Below are positions 1 through 6,399 of a DNA stretch of 19,933 bases, one piece after another. The stretch's first letter is position 1; every line of letters begins with the position of its first letter. The notes below the pieces were generated by a model. That model saw only the letters and a list, made by a program, of their open reading frames with translations. It ran no database searches and was not told the DNA's origin. This DNA comes from Enteractinococcus helveticum (lineage in GTDB: Bacteria > Actinomycetota > Actinomycetes > Actinomycetales > Micrococcaceae). The DNA lies in NCBI RefSeq assembly GCF_020742345.1, contig NZ_DYXC01000110.1, positions 1-19,933 on the forward strand, read 5' to 3'. The translations under genes and the position numbers were made by a program.

Positions 1-14
1 TCGGATTGTGCCAT
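1..14 (-). CDS. Start of an unidentified gene leaving the window (partial)
   Basis: On the minus strand an ATG at 14-12 is followed by Ala-Gln-Ser codons and then the window edge. The start is supported by a near-perfect Shine-Dalgarno sequence (AAAGGAGG, read on the minus strand at about 22-29) seven to eight bases upstream. It lies about 30 bases downstream of the ChaB-like gene on the same strand, so the two are probably cotranscribed. Only four codons are visible and nothing can be said about the product. Confidence 0.5.
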
Positions 15-43
15 AACGAATCCTCCTTTGGCCTTCCAATGGG

Positions 44-460
44 TCAGGAATGCTCGGAAGTTTTCCGACTACTTTCCTTTTCCAGCGCGTCGATAAGTTC
101 GTCTTTGGTCATCTTTGAGCGCCCGGAGATATCAAGCTTTTTGGCCTGTTCGTAAAGATGTTCCTTGGTGGCATTGGTATCAACGCCACCTGCCGTATCA
201 CGGTCAGTACTCTTGCCACCAGCTGCTTGCGCGTCGGAGTCACCTTTCTTAGGCTTGCGCTCCCAATGATCGCCCACTTTCTCATATTTTTGTTTTACGG
301 CATCCCAGGCTGTTCGGTGTGCTCGTTCCTCATCCTGGTATTGTTCCATTGCTGAGTCATAGGTTTTTGCGAATGTGCGCTGCGCTTTCTTTGGAGATTT
401 CCTCAGCGTTTTTGGCAATTCAGATTTTTTCGGCTGACCGGAATCCTTGGTCTTCGGCAT
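44..460 (-). CDS. ChaB-family protein with C-terminal Rho-N/SAP-like helical domain
   Basis: A 138-aa, very hydrophilic, Lys/Glu-rich protein. The N-terminal half (about residues 15-70) matches the ChaB pattern: LP-x-S-P-x-x-A-Q near the start, then a helix with A-x-x-Q-Y-x-D, then A-H-x-x-A-W-x-A-V-K and a terminal D-x-W. The last 35 residues (K-E-x-L-Y-E-Q-A-K-x-L, M-T-K-D-E-L-I-D-A-L) resemble the Rho N-terminal/SAP-like helix-extended-helix found in small DNA- or RNA-associated proteins. A linker rich in Asp, Ala and Gly joins them. ChaB-like proteins are common, poorly understood and often stress-associated; the old link to cation transport is weak. I chose the ATG at 460 because AAGGAG lies nine bases upstream. 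An ATG at 496 in the same frame has no clear ribosome binding site. Confidence 0.8.
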   Translation of the reverse strand: MPKTKDSGQPKKSELPKTLRKSPKKAQRTFAKTYDSAMEQYQDEERAHRTAWDAVKQKYEKVGDHWERKPKKGDSDAQAAGGKSTDRDTAGGVDTNATKEHLYEQAKKLDISGRSKMTKDELIDALEKESSRKTSEHS

Positions 461-499
461 GATCATCTGCTCCTTGCGGTCGCGATTCATGTGCACTTC

Positions 500-526
500 A
501 CGCTAACAGCGAGTCCGCCTCTACAA
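500..526 (-). promoter_or_regulatory. Possible promoter of the ChaB-like gene
   Basis: Read on the minus strand, TTGTAG (526-521) and TAGCGT (505-500) are separated by 15 bases and lie about 40 bases before the chosen start codon. The match to actinobacterial housekeeping promoters is partial and the spacer is short, so this is tentative. Confidence 0.25.
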
Positions 527-1015
527 AAGCCTAAGCAAATAATGGACTGCGGCGACCCAACAGAGACGCCTGGGGCTCCTGAAAGGCCGAAAAATCATGC
601 GTTCAACAATGTTTCAATCTTTAAGAGAACTGGAAATTTCACCCGATCCACTTGAGCATACGTGACAGAAGGTTTGGCGTATTGTGCTGCTTCACAGAAG
701 TCCAGACGTATCGGCGAAAGCTACTTGCCATGATTTCGCCAGGCTCATACCCCGCGTATGGTCTATTGAACATGAGACCGCAATGGTTAGAACCGAGGAC
801 TCAAGACAATTTGGCAACGGCAGCGACACAGCAGAACGCGCCGGCAAGGATTGGGAGCAAAGCCCATACTAGATCGGCACCTGTCGATAACGCCCGCACA
901 CAAACCGAGAGATTGTAGGTTCAAGCGCTTCATGGCTGTTTTCAAAAGTCCGCCCGTCATTTACGCTGAAACCCAAAGCACAAGAATTAAACTCATGTGC
1001 TTCATGGAAGGAGAT
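527..1015. other. Long intergenic stretch with no convincing gene
   Basis: About 490 bases separate the divergent ChaB-like gene and the 52-aa membrane peptide. The open frames here (for example 652-918 and 684-872, plus) lack ribosome binding sites and give compositionally odd, Arg/Gln-rich products with no recognisable motif. I see no tRNA or transposase remnant. The only structure noted is a 7-bp inverted repeat, AAGCACA at 976-982 and TGTGCTT at 996-1002, just before the ribosome binding site of the next gene. A small RNA or a decayed gene cannot be excluded. Confidence 0.5.
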
Positions 1016-1020
1016 ACTCT

Positions 1021-1179
1021 ATGTGGCTCGTCCTAATTTTAGTCGGTATCGCAATGATCGTCTTCGGCGTTCTTGTTGAAGCCGCCCAACTGTTAATTTG
1101 GCTCGGTGTAATTCTCGCAGCTGTTTCTGTCGTTCTGTGGATCGTCCGGAATGTCTCGCGGGCCGGAAAGGGTATTTGA
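1021..1179 (+). CDS. 52-aa two-helix membrane peptide
   Basis: A very hydrophobic peptide that starts directly with a membrane segment (MWLVLILVGIAMIVFGVLV). A short acidic/polar turn and a second membrane segment (about residues 22-42) follow, then a basic tail with Arg, Arg and Lys, suggesting a hairpin with a positively charged cytosolic end. The ATG at 1021 has AAGGAG eight bases upstream; a frame extending to 997 is possible but has no ribosome binding site. Similar tiny membrane proteins are widespread in actinobacteria and have no assigned function. It stands alone, convergent with the acyl-CoA dehydrogenase. Confidence 0.7.
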   Translation: MWLVLILVGIAMIVFGVLVEAAQLLIWLGVILAAVSVVLWIVRNVSRAGKGI

Positions 1180-1219
1180 CGCTACGACCGGACGTGTTGG
1201 TTTCAAATCCTTTCAGCCG

Positions 1220-2449
1220 TTAAGCAAATGCACTATAACCGGTGATGTCTCTTCCCACCAATAGCGCCTGGATCGATTCGGTGCCTTCATACGTGTGAAT
1301 ACCTTCGATATCCGCCATGTGCTGGATCACACCGTTTGCTATCAAAATCCCGTTACCGCCCAGCATGTCACGGGCATCCGCGGCGATCCGTCGGGCAACC
1401 CGAGTGTTATTGTACTTTGCTAATGCCGCCTGGGTGGGTTGGAGTGTTCCGGCGGATTCCAGCTCCGCGATACGCACCATATATAACTGCATCGAGACCA
1501 GCTCCGACAGCATACGGGTGAGGCGTTCTTGAATCATCTGGTGTTCTGCAAGGTATTTGCCGAATTGCTTGCGCTGGGTTGCATAGGCCAGCGCGGATTC
1601 AAAGACGGCGGTTGCATGCCCTAAGGCTGACCATGCAACGCCGATGCGCGTTGCATAGAGCACTTGCGAAACATTGCAGAAGGATTTCACACCCGGGATC
1701 AGTGCGTCGGCGCGAATTTGGACGTCGTCATAGAAAATATCGGCCTGATCGATAGCACGCAACGACCCTTTATGGCGGATCGGGGTGCCGGTGTAGCCTT
1801 GGGCATCTTGCGGCACGATAAACCCACGAACCTTGGCGTGGTCTTCGGCGCCTTCGTCGTTGACCCGAGCAAAGGTGATGGTGATACCGCCTGCGGAACC
1901 GTTGCCAATCCAGCGCTTAGAGCCTCGGATGACATAGGAACCGTCGTCTTGGCGGGTGGCAGTGGTGGACAGGCCGGTGGAGTCCGACCCATGGTCCGGT
2001 TCAGTCAAGCCGAATGCTGCCGGGATCTCGACGTCGGCTATTGCTCGAATGTATTGTGCCTGTTGGTCTTCAGACCCGAACATGGCGATGGTGCGCAGCG
2101 CAAGCCCAGCTTGCACCGCAAGGATGGTGCCCAGGGAGCCGTCAACGCGTGATAGTTCCATGTTGACTAAACCGGCGGCGAGCGGTGAAATTTTCTCGAT
2201 GGCTGGGTGATCGACGCCGTCATTAATCAGCCCAGCTTTGCCCATGGCCTGGGCGACTTCTAATGGATAGTGGTGGTCATTCCATCCCTGGCGCATGGTT
2301 TCGACGTGAGCTTGAGCAAAATCGCGCGCGCGTTGCCAGATGGTCCTGTCTGCTTGAGGAATGTCGGCAAAGACGCCGTAGTAGTCGATGTCTTGTGCGT
2401 CGGTGAGTTGATAAGCGGATTGTTGGTTTCCCGGAAACGATGTGGACAT
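1220..2449 (-). CDS. Acyl-CoA dehydrogenase (glutaryl-CoA dehydrogenase-like)
   Basis: A 409-aa FAD-dependent acyl-CoA dehydrogenase of normal length. The all-helical N-terminal domain covers about residues 30-145. The middle beta domain carries the flavin/substrate motif F-G-L-T-E-P-D-H-G-S-D (about 151-161) and the R-W-I-G-N-G motif. The C-terminal helical domain has R-x-x-F-G-K-x-L-x-x-x-Q and D-x-x-G-G-N-G, with the catalytic-base motif T-Y-E-G-T near the end (Glu388). A Glu in the Y-E-G-T position, together with T-E-P-D-H-G-S-D, is typical of the glutaryl-CoA dehydrogenase branch (lysine/tryptophan breakdown to crotonyl-CoA). That substrate is inferred from family resemblance only. An AAAGAAG sequence precedes the ATG. 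No acyl-CoA transferase, thiolase or ETF gene lies beside it. The gene is set apart from the TM2 gene by about 125 bases and probably has its own promoter. Confidence 0.93.
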   Translation of the reverse strand: MSTSFPGNQQSAYQLTDAQDIDYYGVFADIPQADRTIWQRARDFAQAHVETMRQGWNDHHYPLEVAQAMGKAGLINDGVDHPAIEKISPLAAGLVNMELSRVDGSLGTILAVQAGLALRTIAMFGSEDQQAQYIRAIADVEIPAAFGLTEPDHGSDSTGLSTTATRQDDGSYVIRGSKRWIGNGSAGGITITFARVNDEGAEDHAKVRGFIVPQDAQGYTGTPIRHKGSLRAIDQADIFYDDVQIRADALIPGVKSFCNVSQVLYATRIGVAWSALGHATAVFESALAYATQRKQFGKYLAEHQMIQERLTRMLSELVSMQLYMVRIAELESAGTLQPTQAALAKYNNTRVARRIAADARDMLGGNGILIANGVIQHMADIEGIHTYEGTESIQALLVGRDITGYSAFA

Positions 2450-2575
2450 GAGACTTCTTTCGACAAAAGGGACAGGTGAGGCCTACGTCTCAATCTAGTC
2501 TGCTTTTGCGTACGAAAATCTAACATGAACTCTCGGTATCGGGTATCGGATACTTTGTGCAGTTCAGCGTTGTTT

Positions 2576-2878
2576 CTAGTAACTGGGTGAGAACCCGGTG
2601 GTATGACTGACGCCGTAGCGGTAAGCGATTTCTGCATAGATTTCGCGGTTGCGCTGGCGGATACGGCGGTTGATGAAAAAGGCGTCCACCAGCCACCAGA
2701 GGCCAAAGGTCATCCAGGTGAACAGCGTCATGGCGATACCGTAGCCGATATCGCCGAGGTAATAGCGGTGTCCTCCGATGCCACCGAGGAAGATCCACAG
2801 GACCCAGGCCACCACCGGGGACTTCTTGGCTGATTCGTATTCGGCGTTCATGGCGTGTAAGCGAGCCTGCTCAGACAT
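2576..2878 (-). CDS. TM2-domain membrane protein
   Basis: A 100-aa protein with the TM2 pattern. A helix beginning near residue 21 leads into G-G-x-G-x-H-R-Y-Y-L-G (32-42), followed by G-I-A-M-T-L-F-T and a second helix ending in W-W-L-V-D-A-F-F (61-68). The G-x-H-R-F/Y-Y-L-G turn and the D-x-F end are hallmarks of PF05154. The cytosolic ends are charged and the C-terminal 30 residues are basic and polar. The function of bacterial TM2 proteins is not established. GAGGAAG, five to six bases before the ATG, supports this start over the internal ATG at codon 10. It lies 53 bases downstream of the 66-aa membrane protein and may be cotranscribed with it and rlmN. Confidence 0.88.
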   Translation of the reverse strand: MSEQARLHAMNAEYESAKKSPVVAWVLWIFLGGIGGHRYYLGDIGYGIAMTLFTWMTFGLWWLVDAFFINRRIRQRNREIYAEIAYRYGVSHTTGFSPSY

Positions 2879-2931
2879 TGGTCTTCCTCATTTCGTCCAC
2901 GACGTGTACGTATTGTCAGTATGTCACGAAG

Positions 2932-3132
2932 CTAATCGGATCGGTGGAACATCCAAAGCCCGATGATGGCGCCGATTATTTTGACGGAGCCCAGGCCAAT
3001 GAGCAGCCAGTGCTGGCTGGTGATGTGGCCTTCTTCTACGATGATGTTGACCACGGCAAACCCGGCAAGCAGCAGTCCGACTATGAGCGTGAATACCCAC
3101 AGGACTTTGATGCCGGGGGCCTGCTTGTGCAT
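2932..3132 (-). CDS. 66-aa two-helix membrane protein coupled to rlmN
   Basis: Two membrane segments (about residues 8-29 and 40-62) flank a short polar loop with V-E-E-G-H; a basic tip follows. I recognise no family. The frame is open upstream to 3174, but that extension would lie inside the rlmN coding sequence. The ATG at 3132, one base after the rlmN TAA (3136-3134), is the natural start and implies translational coupling (stop, one base, ATG). No separate strong ribosome binding site is visible. The protein is probably made in step with RlmN, although nothing points to a shared function. Confidence 0.7.
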   Translation of the reverse strand: MHKQAPGIKVLWVFTLIVGLLLAGFAVVNIIVEEGHITSQHWLLIGLGSVKIIGAIIGLWMFHRSD

Positions 3133-3133
3133 A

Positions 3134-4492
3134 TTAGGCGTCTTCGGCGGCCAGTTGTCCGCACGCCCCATCAATTTCCTTGCCTCGCGTGTCGCGCAAG
3201 GTGGTGGGGATGCCGGCGTCGTTGAGTCGGTCGATGAACTCTTGGGTGACCTCTGGTTCTGATGCGGTCCAGATCGAGCCGGGAGTCGGGTTCAGCGGGA
3301 TTGGGTTGATGTGGGCCCAGCCGCGGCCGCGGGCGTTGATCTTTTTGGCTAAGAGATCAGCACGCCAGGCGTGATCGTTCATGTCTTTAATGAGTGCGTA
3401 TTCGATCGAAACGCGGCGCCCGGTTTTCACGTAGTAGTTGAATGCGGCGTCCAGGGCTTCATCGGCGTCCCAGCGGGAGTTGACGGGAATCATTTGGTCG
3501 CGCAGCTCATTATCGGGTGCGTGCAGCGACAAGGCGAAGGTTACCGGGATGCCTTCTTCAGCCAGCTTATTAATGGCTGGGACCAGGCCGACAGTGGAGA
3601 CTGTGATGTTCCGGGCAGACATGCCCAGGCCGTTTGGTGCGTCGTCAACCATGCGGTGCACGGCGTTCATGACGCGGCGGTAATTGGCTAGGGGTTCGCC
3701 CATACCCATAAACACCACGTTGGTGACGCGTTCAATATCTCGGGCACCTTCGGGTTTGCCCAGTTGTCCCTCGGCGATGATGCGGTTGGCAGCAATGATT
3801 TGCTCAACGATTTCGGCCGTCGATAGGTTGCGAGTCAGACCTGCTTGTCCAGTGGCACAGAATGGACAGTTCATACCGCACCCGGCCTGGGATGACACAC
3901 ACAGGGTGATGCGATTTTGGTAGCGCATCAGCACCGATTCCACCAGTACGCCGTCAAACAGTTTCCACAAGAATTTGATGGTCTGGCCGTCTTCGGTTTC
4001 AATCCGGCGGACTTCGGTCAGTAGATTCGGGAAGAACGTTTCGACTAAGTCATCGCGCTTTTCGGCCGGTAAGTCGGTCATATCGGCCGGGTCGGTCGTG
4101 TAGTGCGTGAAGTAGTGGGTCGATAACTGGCGGGCGCGGAAGGCGGGCAGGCCAAGTTCTTTGACCTTTTCCTGGCGGTCCGCCATTGACATATCAGCCA
4201 GATGTTGAGCTGGTTGTGTGACGCGCGGCTGTTTGAACTCAAGCTTCGGACGGCCATCAGCATCGGTACGTTGCGTCCAGCCTTCGGCCTTCGGTTGCAC
4301 TTGCGGACGAGGTTTTTCCATGGCTGGGCGAACACCGTGCCGGGCGAGGCGAGCTCGTTCATCGCCAAGCTGTTCTACCTCGGGGTCTAAGAATTGTTTG
4401 CGCGGCGGATTCAACTTCAGACGACCAGCGCGGTCTTTCTGAGGTTTCGTCAGGCGAGTGCCGGGTTTCCGAGGAGTATAGTTCTGTGCCAT
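3134..4492 (-). CDS. rlmN: 23S rRNA (A2503-C2)/tRNA (A37-C2) methyltransferase RlmN
   Basis: A radical SAM methyltransferase that adds a C2 methyl to A2503 of 23S rRNA and A37 of some tRNAs. From the 4492 start (452 aa), the 4Fe-4S/SAM motif C-G-M-N-C-P-F-C is at Cys205, Cys209 and Cys212. It is preceded by T-L-C-V-S-S-Q-A-G and followed by A-T-G-Q-A-G-L-T-R-N-L. The M-G-M-G-E-P-L-A-N-Y motif and the second conserved cysteine in D-G-A-C-G-Q-L near the C-terminus (the mechanistic methyl-carrier cysteine) are present. About 100 basic, proline-rich residues precede the conserved core (A-D-R-Q-E-K-V-K-E-L-G onward), a longer tail than in E. coli. An in-frame ATG at 4522 has no better ribosome binding site, so the exact start is uncertain. 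Transcription is divergent from the DUF779 gene. Confidence 0.95.
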   Translation of the reverse strand: MAQNYTPRKPGTRLTKPQKDRAGRLKLNPPRKQFLDPEVEQLGDERARLARHGVRPAMEKPRPQVQPKAEGWTQRTDADGRPKLEFKQPRVTQPAQHLADMSMADRQEKVKELGLPAFRARQLSTHYFTHYTTDPADMTDLPAEKRDDLVETFFPNLLTEVRRIETEDGQTIKFLWKLFDGVLVESVLMRYQNRITLCVSSQAGCGMNCPFCATGQAGLTRNLSTAEIVEQIIAANRIIAEGQLGKPEGARDIERVTNVVFMGMGEPLANYRRVMNAVHRMVDDAPNGLGMSARNITVSTVGLVPAINKLAEEGIPVTFALSLHAPDNELRDQMIPVNSRWDADEALDAAFNYYVKTGRRVSIEYALIKDMNDHAWRADLLAKKINARGRGWAHINPIPLNPTPGSIWTASEPEVTQEFIDRLNDAGIPTTLRDTRGKEIDGACGQLAAEDA

Positions 4493-4570
4493 CTGCCATA
4501 TTGTCTCACACGGGACCGTCATATGATATTGCGTTCAGGCTAATTTGCTGGAGGCGATAGCCCAATACCG

Positions 4571-4606
4571 GTGACGACTATCACAATTAACGTTAGGCTT
4601 GCCTAT
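4571..4606 (+). promoter_or_regulatory. Probable promoter giving a leaderless DUF779 transcript
   Basis: GTGACG (4571-4576, four of six to TTGACA), a 17-base spacer and TAGGCT (4594-4599, fits TAnnnT) lie seven bases before the ATG at 4607. There is no Shine-Dalgarno sequence, so the messenger probably starts at or next to the start codon. The spacing is seen directly; leaderless use is inferred. Confidence 0.55.
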
Positions 4607-5011
4607 ATGACGACAATTCTTGCTTCCCGACCCGAAATCCCAGGCGAAGACTTCTCCCGTGTCGCTATGACCGAACAGACCATGCAGCTGCTCCAAAAAC
4701 TGCGCGGCATGCACGGTGATCTGATGTTTCATCTCTCCGGTGGTTGTTGTGACGGTTCTTCCCCCATGTGCTATCCGGTCGGTGATTTTCGCACCGGCGG
4801 ATCCGACCTGCTGTTAGGTACCTTCGAACTACCCGCAACCGATGATCTCCCCGCTACCGAACTGGGTTTCTGGGTGGCCAAACCGCATTTCGAATACCTG
4901 CGCGGCTCACACATCACTCTAGATACGGTCGATGGACGCGGTGCAGGGTTCTCGGTGGAATCACCTGAAGGAAAACGCTTCGTCATGCGGTCCACGCTGT
5001 TGCCATCATGA
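4607..5011 (+). CDS. DUF779-family protein of the aldehyde dehydrogenase cassette
   Basis: A 134-aa soluble protein of the DUF779 family (PF05610). The diagnostic block H-L-S-G-G-C-C-D-G-S-S-P-M-C-Y-P spans residues 42-57 with Cys47, Cys48 and Cys55, and could bind a metal or a thiol-reactive substrate. The C-terminal half has F-W-V-A-K-P-H-F-E-Y and ends F-V-M-R-S-T-L-L. Members of this family typically sit beside acetaldehyde/aldehyde dehydrogenase genes, as here, but their molecular role is not established. The ATG at 4607 is chosen from the promoter spacing; a GTG at 4571 would extend it by 12 residues. Its stop overlaps the next start (ATGA at 5008-5011), so the two are translationally coupled. 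Confidence 0.85.
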   Translation: MTTILASRPEIPGEDFSRVAMTEQTMQLLQKLRGMHGDLMFHLSGGCCDGSSPMCYPVGDFRTGGSDLLLGTFELPATDDLPATELGFWVAKPHFEYLRGSHITLDTVDGRGAGFSVESPEGKRFVMRSTLLPS

Positions 5012-6288
5012 CGGTTCTGGCGCGCGCTCATCATAATCCCGCCGACGACGCCTATCAGGCGGCCGTTGCGGCCGCCCATCAGAAACTTGTTGACGCCGTC
5101 GTTGATACCCGCCAGGTTCGTTCCGCGGTGTCAGAATCCTGGCGACGTTGCCTGAAATTGCATGATTCTCCGGAGCGGGTGATCGCCCCGAGTACCATTT
5201 CCACCACGGTGCTCGAAGAACACCGCAAGACCCATCCGATCACCGCGGTGCTTCCCATGTTAGAAACGCTGTTGGCCCCGGCCCATGACGTCGGGCTGAT
5301 CACCGCGATTTCCAATACCGATGGTTACCTGCTGTGGGTTGATGGGGCACATCAAATGCGGGAGCAAGCCGAAACGATTGGCTTTGCTCCCGGTTCCGAC
5401 TGGTCAGAAGAATCAATGGGAACGTCTGCGCCTGGTGCGGCACTGTCCACGGGAACGCCCGCGCAGGTCGCCGGGGCTGAACATTTTTCGCACCATGTCC
5501 ACAACTTCTACTGCAGTGCCGTGCCGTTGCGGCACCCATCGGGTCGGGTGCTTGGCATATTAGATTTGACCGGTTCGGCTACTGCGGTGACCCCGTTGGC
5601 ACTGGCGATGCTGTCTAATGCTGCACAAGTTATTGAGCAGTACTGGTCGACTCACACCTTCTGGCACGCTCACCAACAGCCGCCGGTGGTCGCCCCACAT
5701 ACGGTGTTCATCGAAGTTGCCTCGGGCAATACTGCCCGGCTCGGGAAGCTGCGCTTATCGAACCGGCACGCCGAAATTCTAACGCTACTGGACTGGCATC
5801 GCAGCGGATTATCGGCCACCCAGTTGGCTCACCTGCTCTTCGGAGATGTGGCACCCGATGAGTTGCCCACCCGTCTGACGACTGTGCGTGCCGAAATGTC
5901 TCGGTTGCGCAAGCTCCTGAGCCACTCCGGGCTGCCCATGACTGTGGAGTCGCAGCCCTACCGACTCCAGTCATCCATCACCACCGATGTCTCGGCGGCA
6001 ATGCGGGCACTGCACCGCGGGGATCTGACCACCGCACTCCAGGTGGCTCCCGCCGATCTACTGCCCGGCTCAGATGCGCCCGGCGTCGTGGAATTACGCA
6101 ATCATTTTGCCACCACACTGCGTGAAGCCATCCTGGCCGATGCTTCCGCCGATCAACTGTGGTCTTACCTTGGTCGCCACCAGGCGGCAGATGATGTCGA
6201 GGCTTGGCTGCTGGCACTGAAAATCTTGCCGGCGAATAGCCCCCGCAGAGCCATTGTCACCGCAACCCTGCAGCGCCTCACCGGCTAA
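5008..6288 (+). CDS. GAF-domain transcriptional regulator (AcoR-like, no AAA+ domain)
   Basis: A 426-aa regulator. The N-terminal part has S-E-S-W-R-R-C, typical of the AcoR family. A GAF sensor domain covers about residues 70-215, with G-L-I-T-A-I-S-N-T-D-G-Y-L-L-W and the family motif W-S-E-E-S-M-G-T-S-A-P-G-A-A-L, and ends G-I-L-D-L-T-G. Classical AcoR proteins then carry a sigma-54 AAA+ module, but no Walker motifs are present here. Instead, residues 235-335 contain a winged-helix-like region (L-S-N-R-H-A-E-I-L-T-L-L, R-A-E-M-S-R-L-R-K-L-L) that probably binds DNA. Actinobacterial cassettes with DUF779 and AldB commonly contain such a regulator. It most likely responds to an aldehyde or alcohol and controls the downstream dehydrogenase, possibly through the palindrome at 6292-6320. 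It overlaps the DUF779 gene by four bases. Confidence 0.85.
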   Translation: MTVLARAHHNPADDAYQAAVAAAHQKLVDAVVDTRQVRSAVSESWRRCLKLHDSPERVIAPSTISTTVLEEHRKTHPITAVLPMLETLLAPAHDVGLITAISNTDGYLLWVDGAHQMREQAETIGFAPGSDWSEESMGTSAPGAALSTGTPAQVAGAEHFSHHVHNFYCSAVPLRHPSGRVLGILDLTGSATAVTPLALAMLSNAAQVIEQYWSTHTFWHAHQQPPVVAPHTVFIEVASGNTARLGKLRLSNRHAEILTLLDWHRSGLSATQLAHLLFGDVAPDELPTRLTTVRAEMSRLRKLLSHSGLPMTVESQPYRLQSSITTDVSAAMRALHRGDLTTALQVAPADLLPGSDAPGVVELRNHFATTLREAILADASADQLWSYLGRHQAADDVEAWLLALKILPANSPRRAIVTATLQRLTG

Positions 6289-6291
6289 CAC

Positions 6292-6320
6292 GGTGGGTTG
6301 CAACGTTGCTGCAACCCACC
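6292..6320. promoter_or_regulatory. Perfect 11-bp inverted repeat before the aldehyde dehydrogenase gene
   Basis: GGTGGGTTGCA (6292-6302) and TGCAACCCACC (6310-6320) are exact reverse complements around a 7-base loop. An overlapping 10-bp palindrome, GCAACGTTGC, lies at 6300-6309, and GCAACG recurs at 6375-6380. No T-run follows, which argues against a plain terminator. A weak promoter overlaps it (TTGCTG 6306-6311, TAGAGT 6327-6332). It could be the operator for the GAF regulator, an mRNA hairpin or a terminator; I favour an operator. Confidence 0.5.
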
Positions 6321-6399
6321 CCAACCTAGAGTGGGGCATGTCACAATGAGTTGCCCATCGGGCACGGACGACATTGCAACGCTAGGGAAAGGTATCACC

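Noticed and set aside
652..918. 88-codon plus-strand frame in the left intergenic gap
   Set aside because: No ribosome binding site, no recognisable motif, and overlapping frames of similar quality exist.
1664..2152. 162-codon plus-strand frame inside the acyl-CoA dehydrogenase gene
   Set aside because: It is antisense to a well-supported gene; its length reflects codon bias of the real gene.
2260..2706. 148-codon minus-strand frame crossing the start of the acyl-CoA dehydrogenase gene
   Set aside because: It lies in another frame of a strongly supported gene and of its upstream region, and its translation shows no family pattern.
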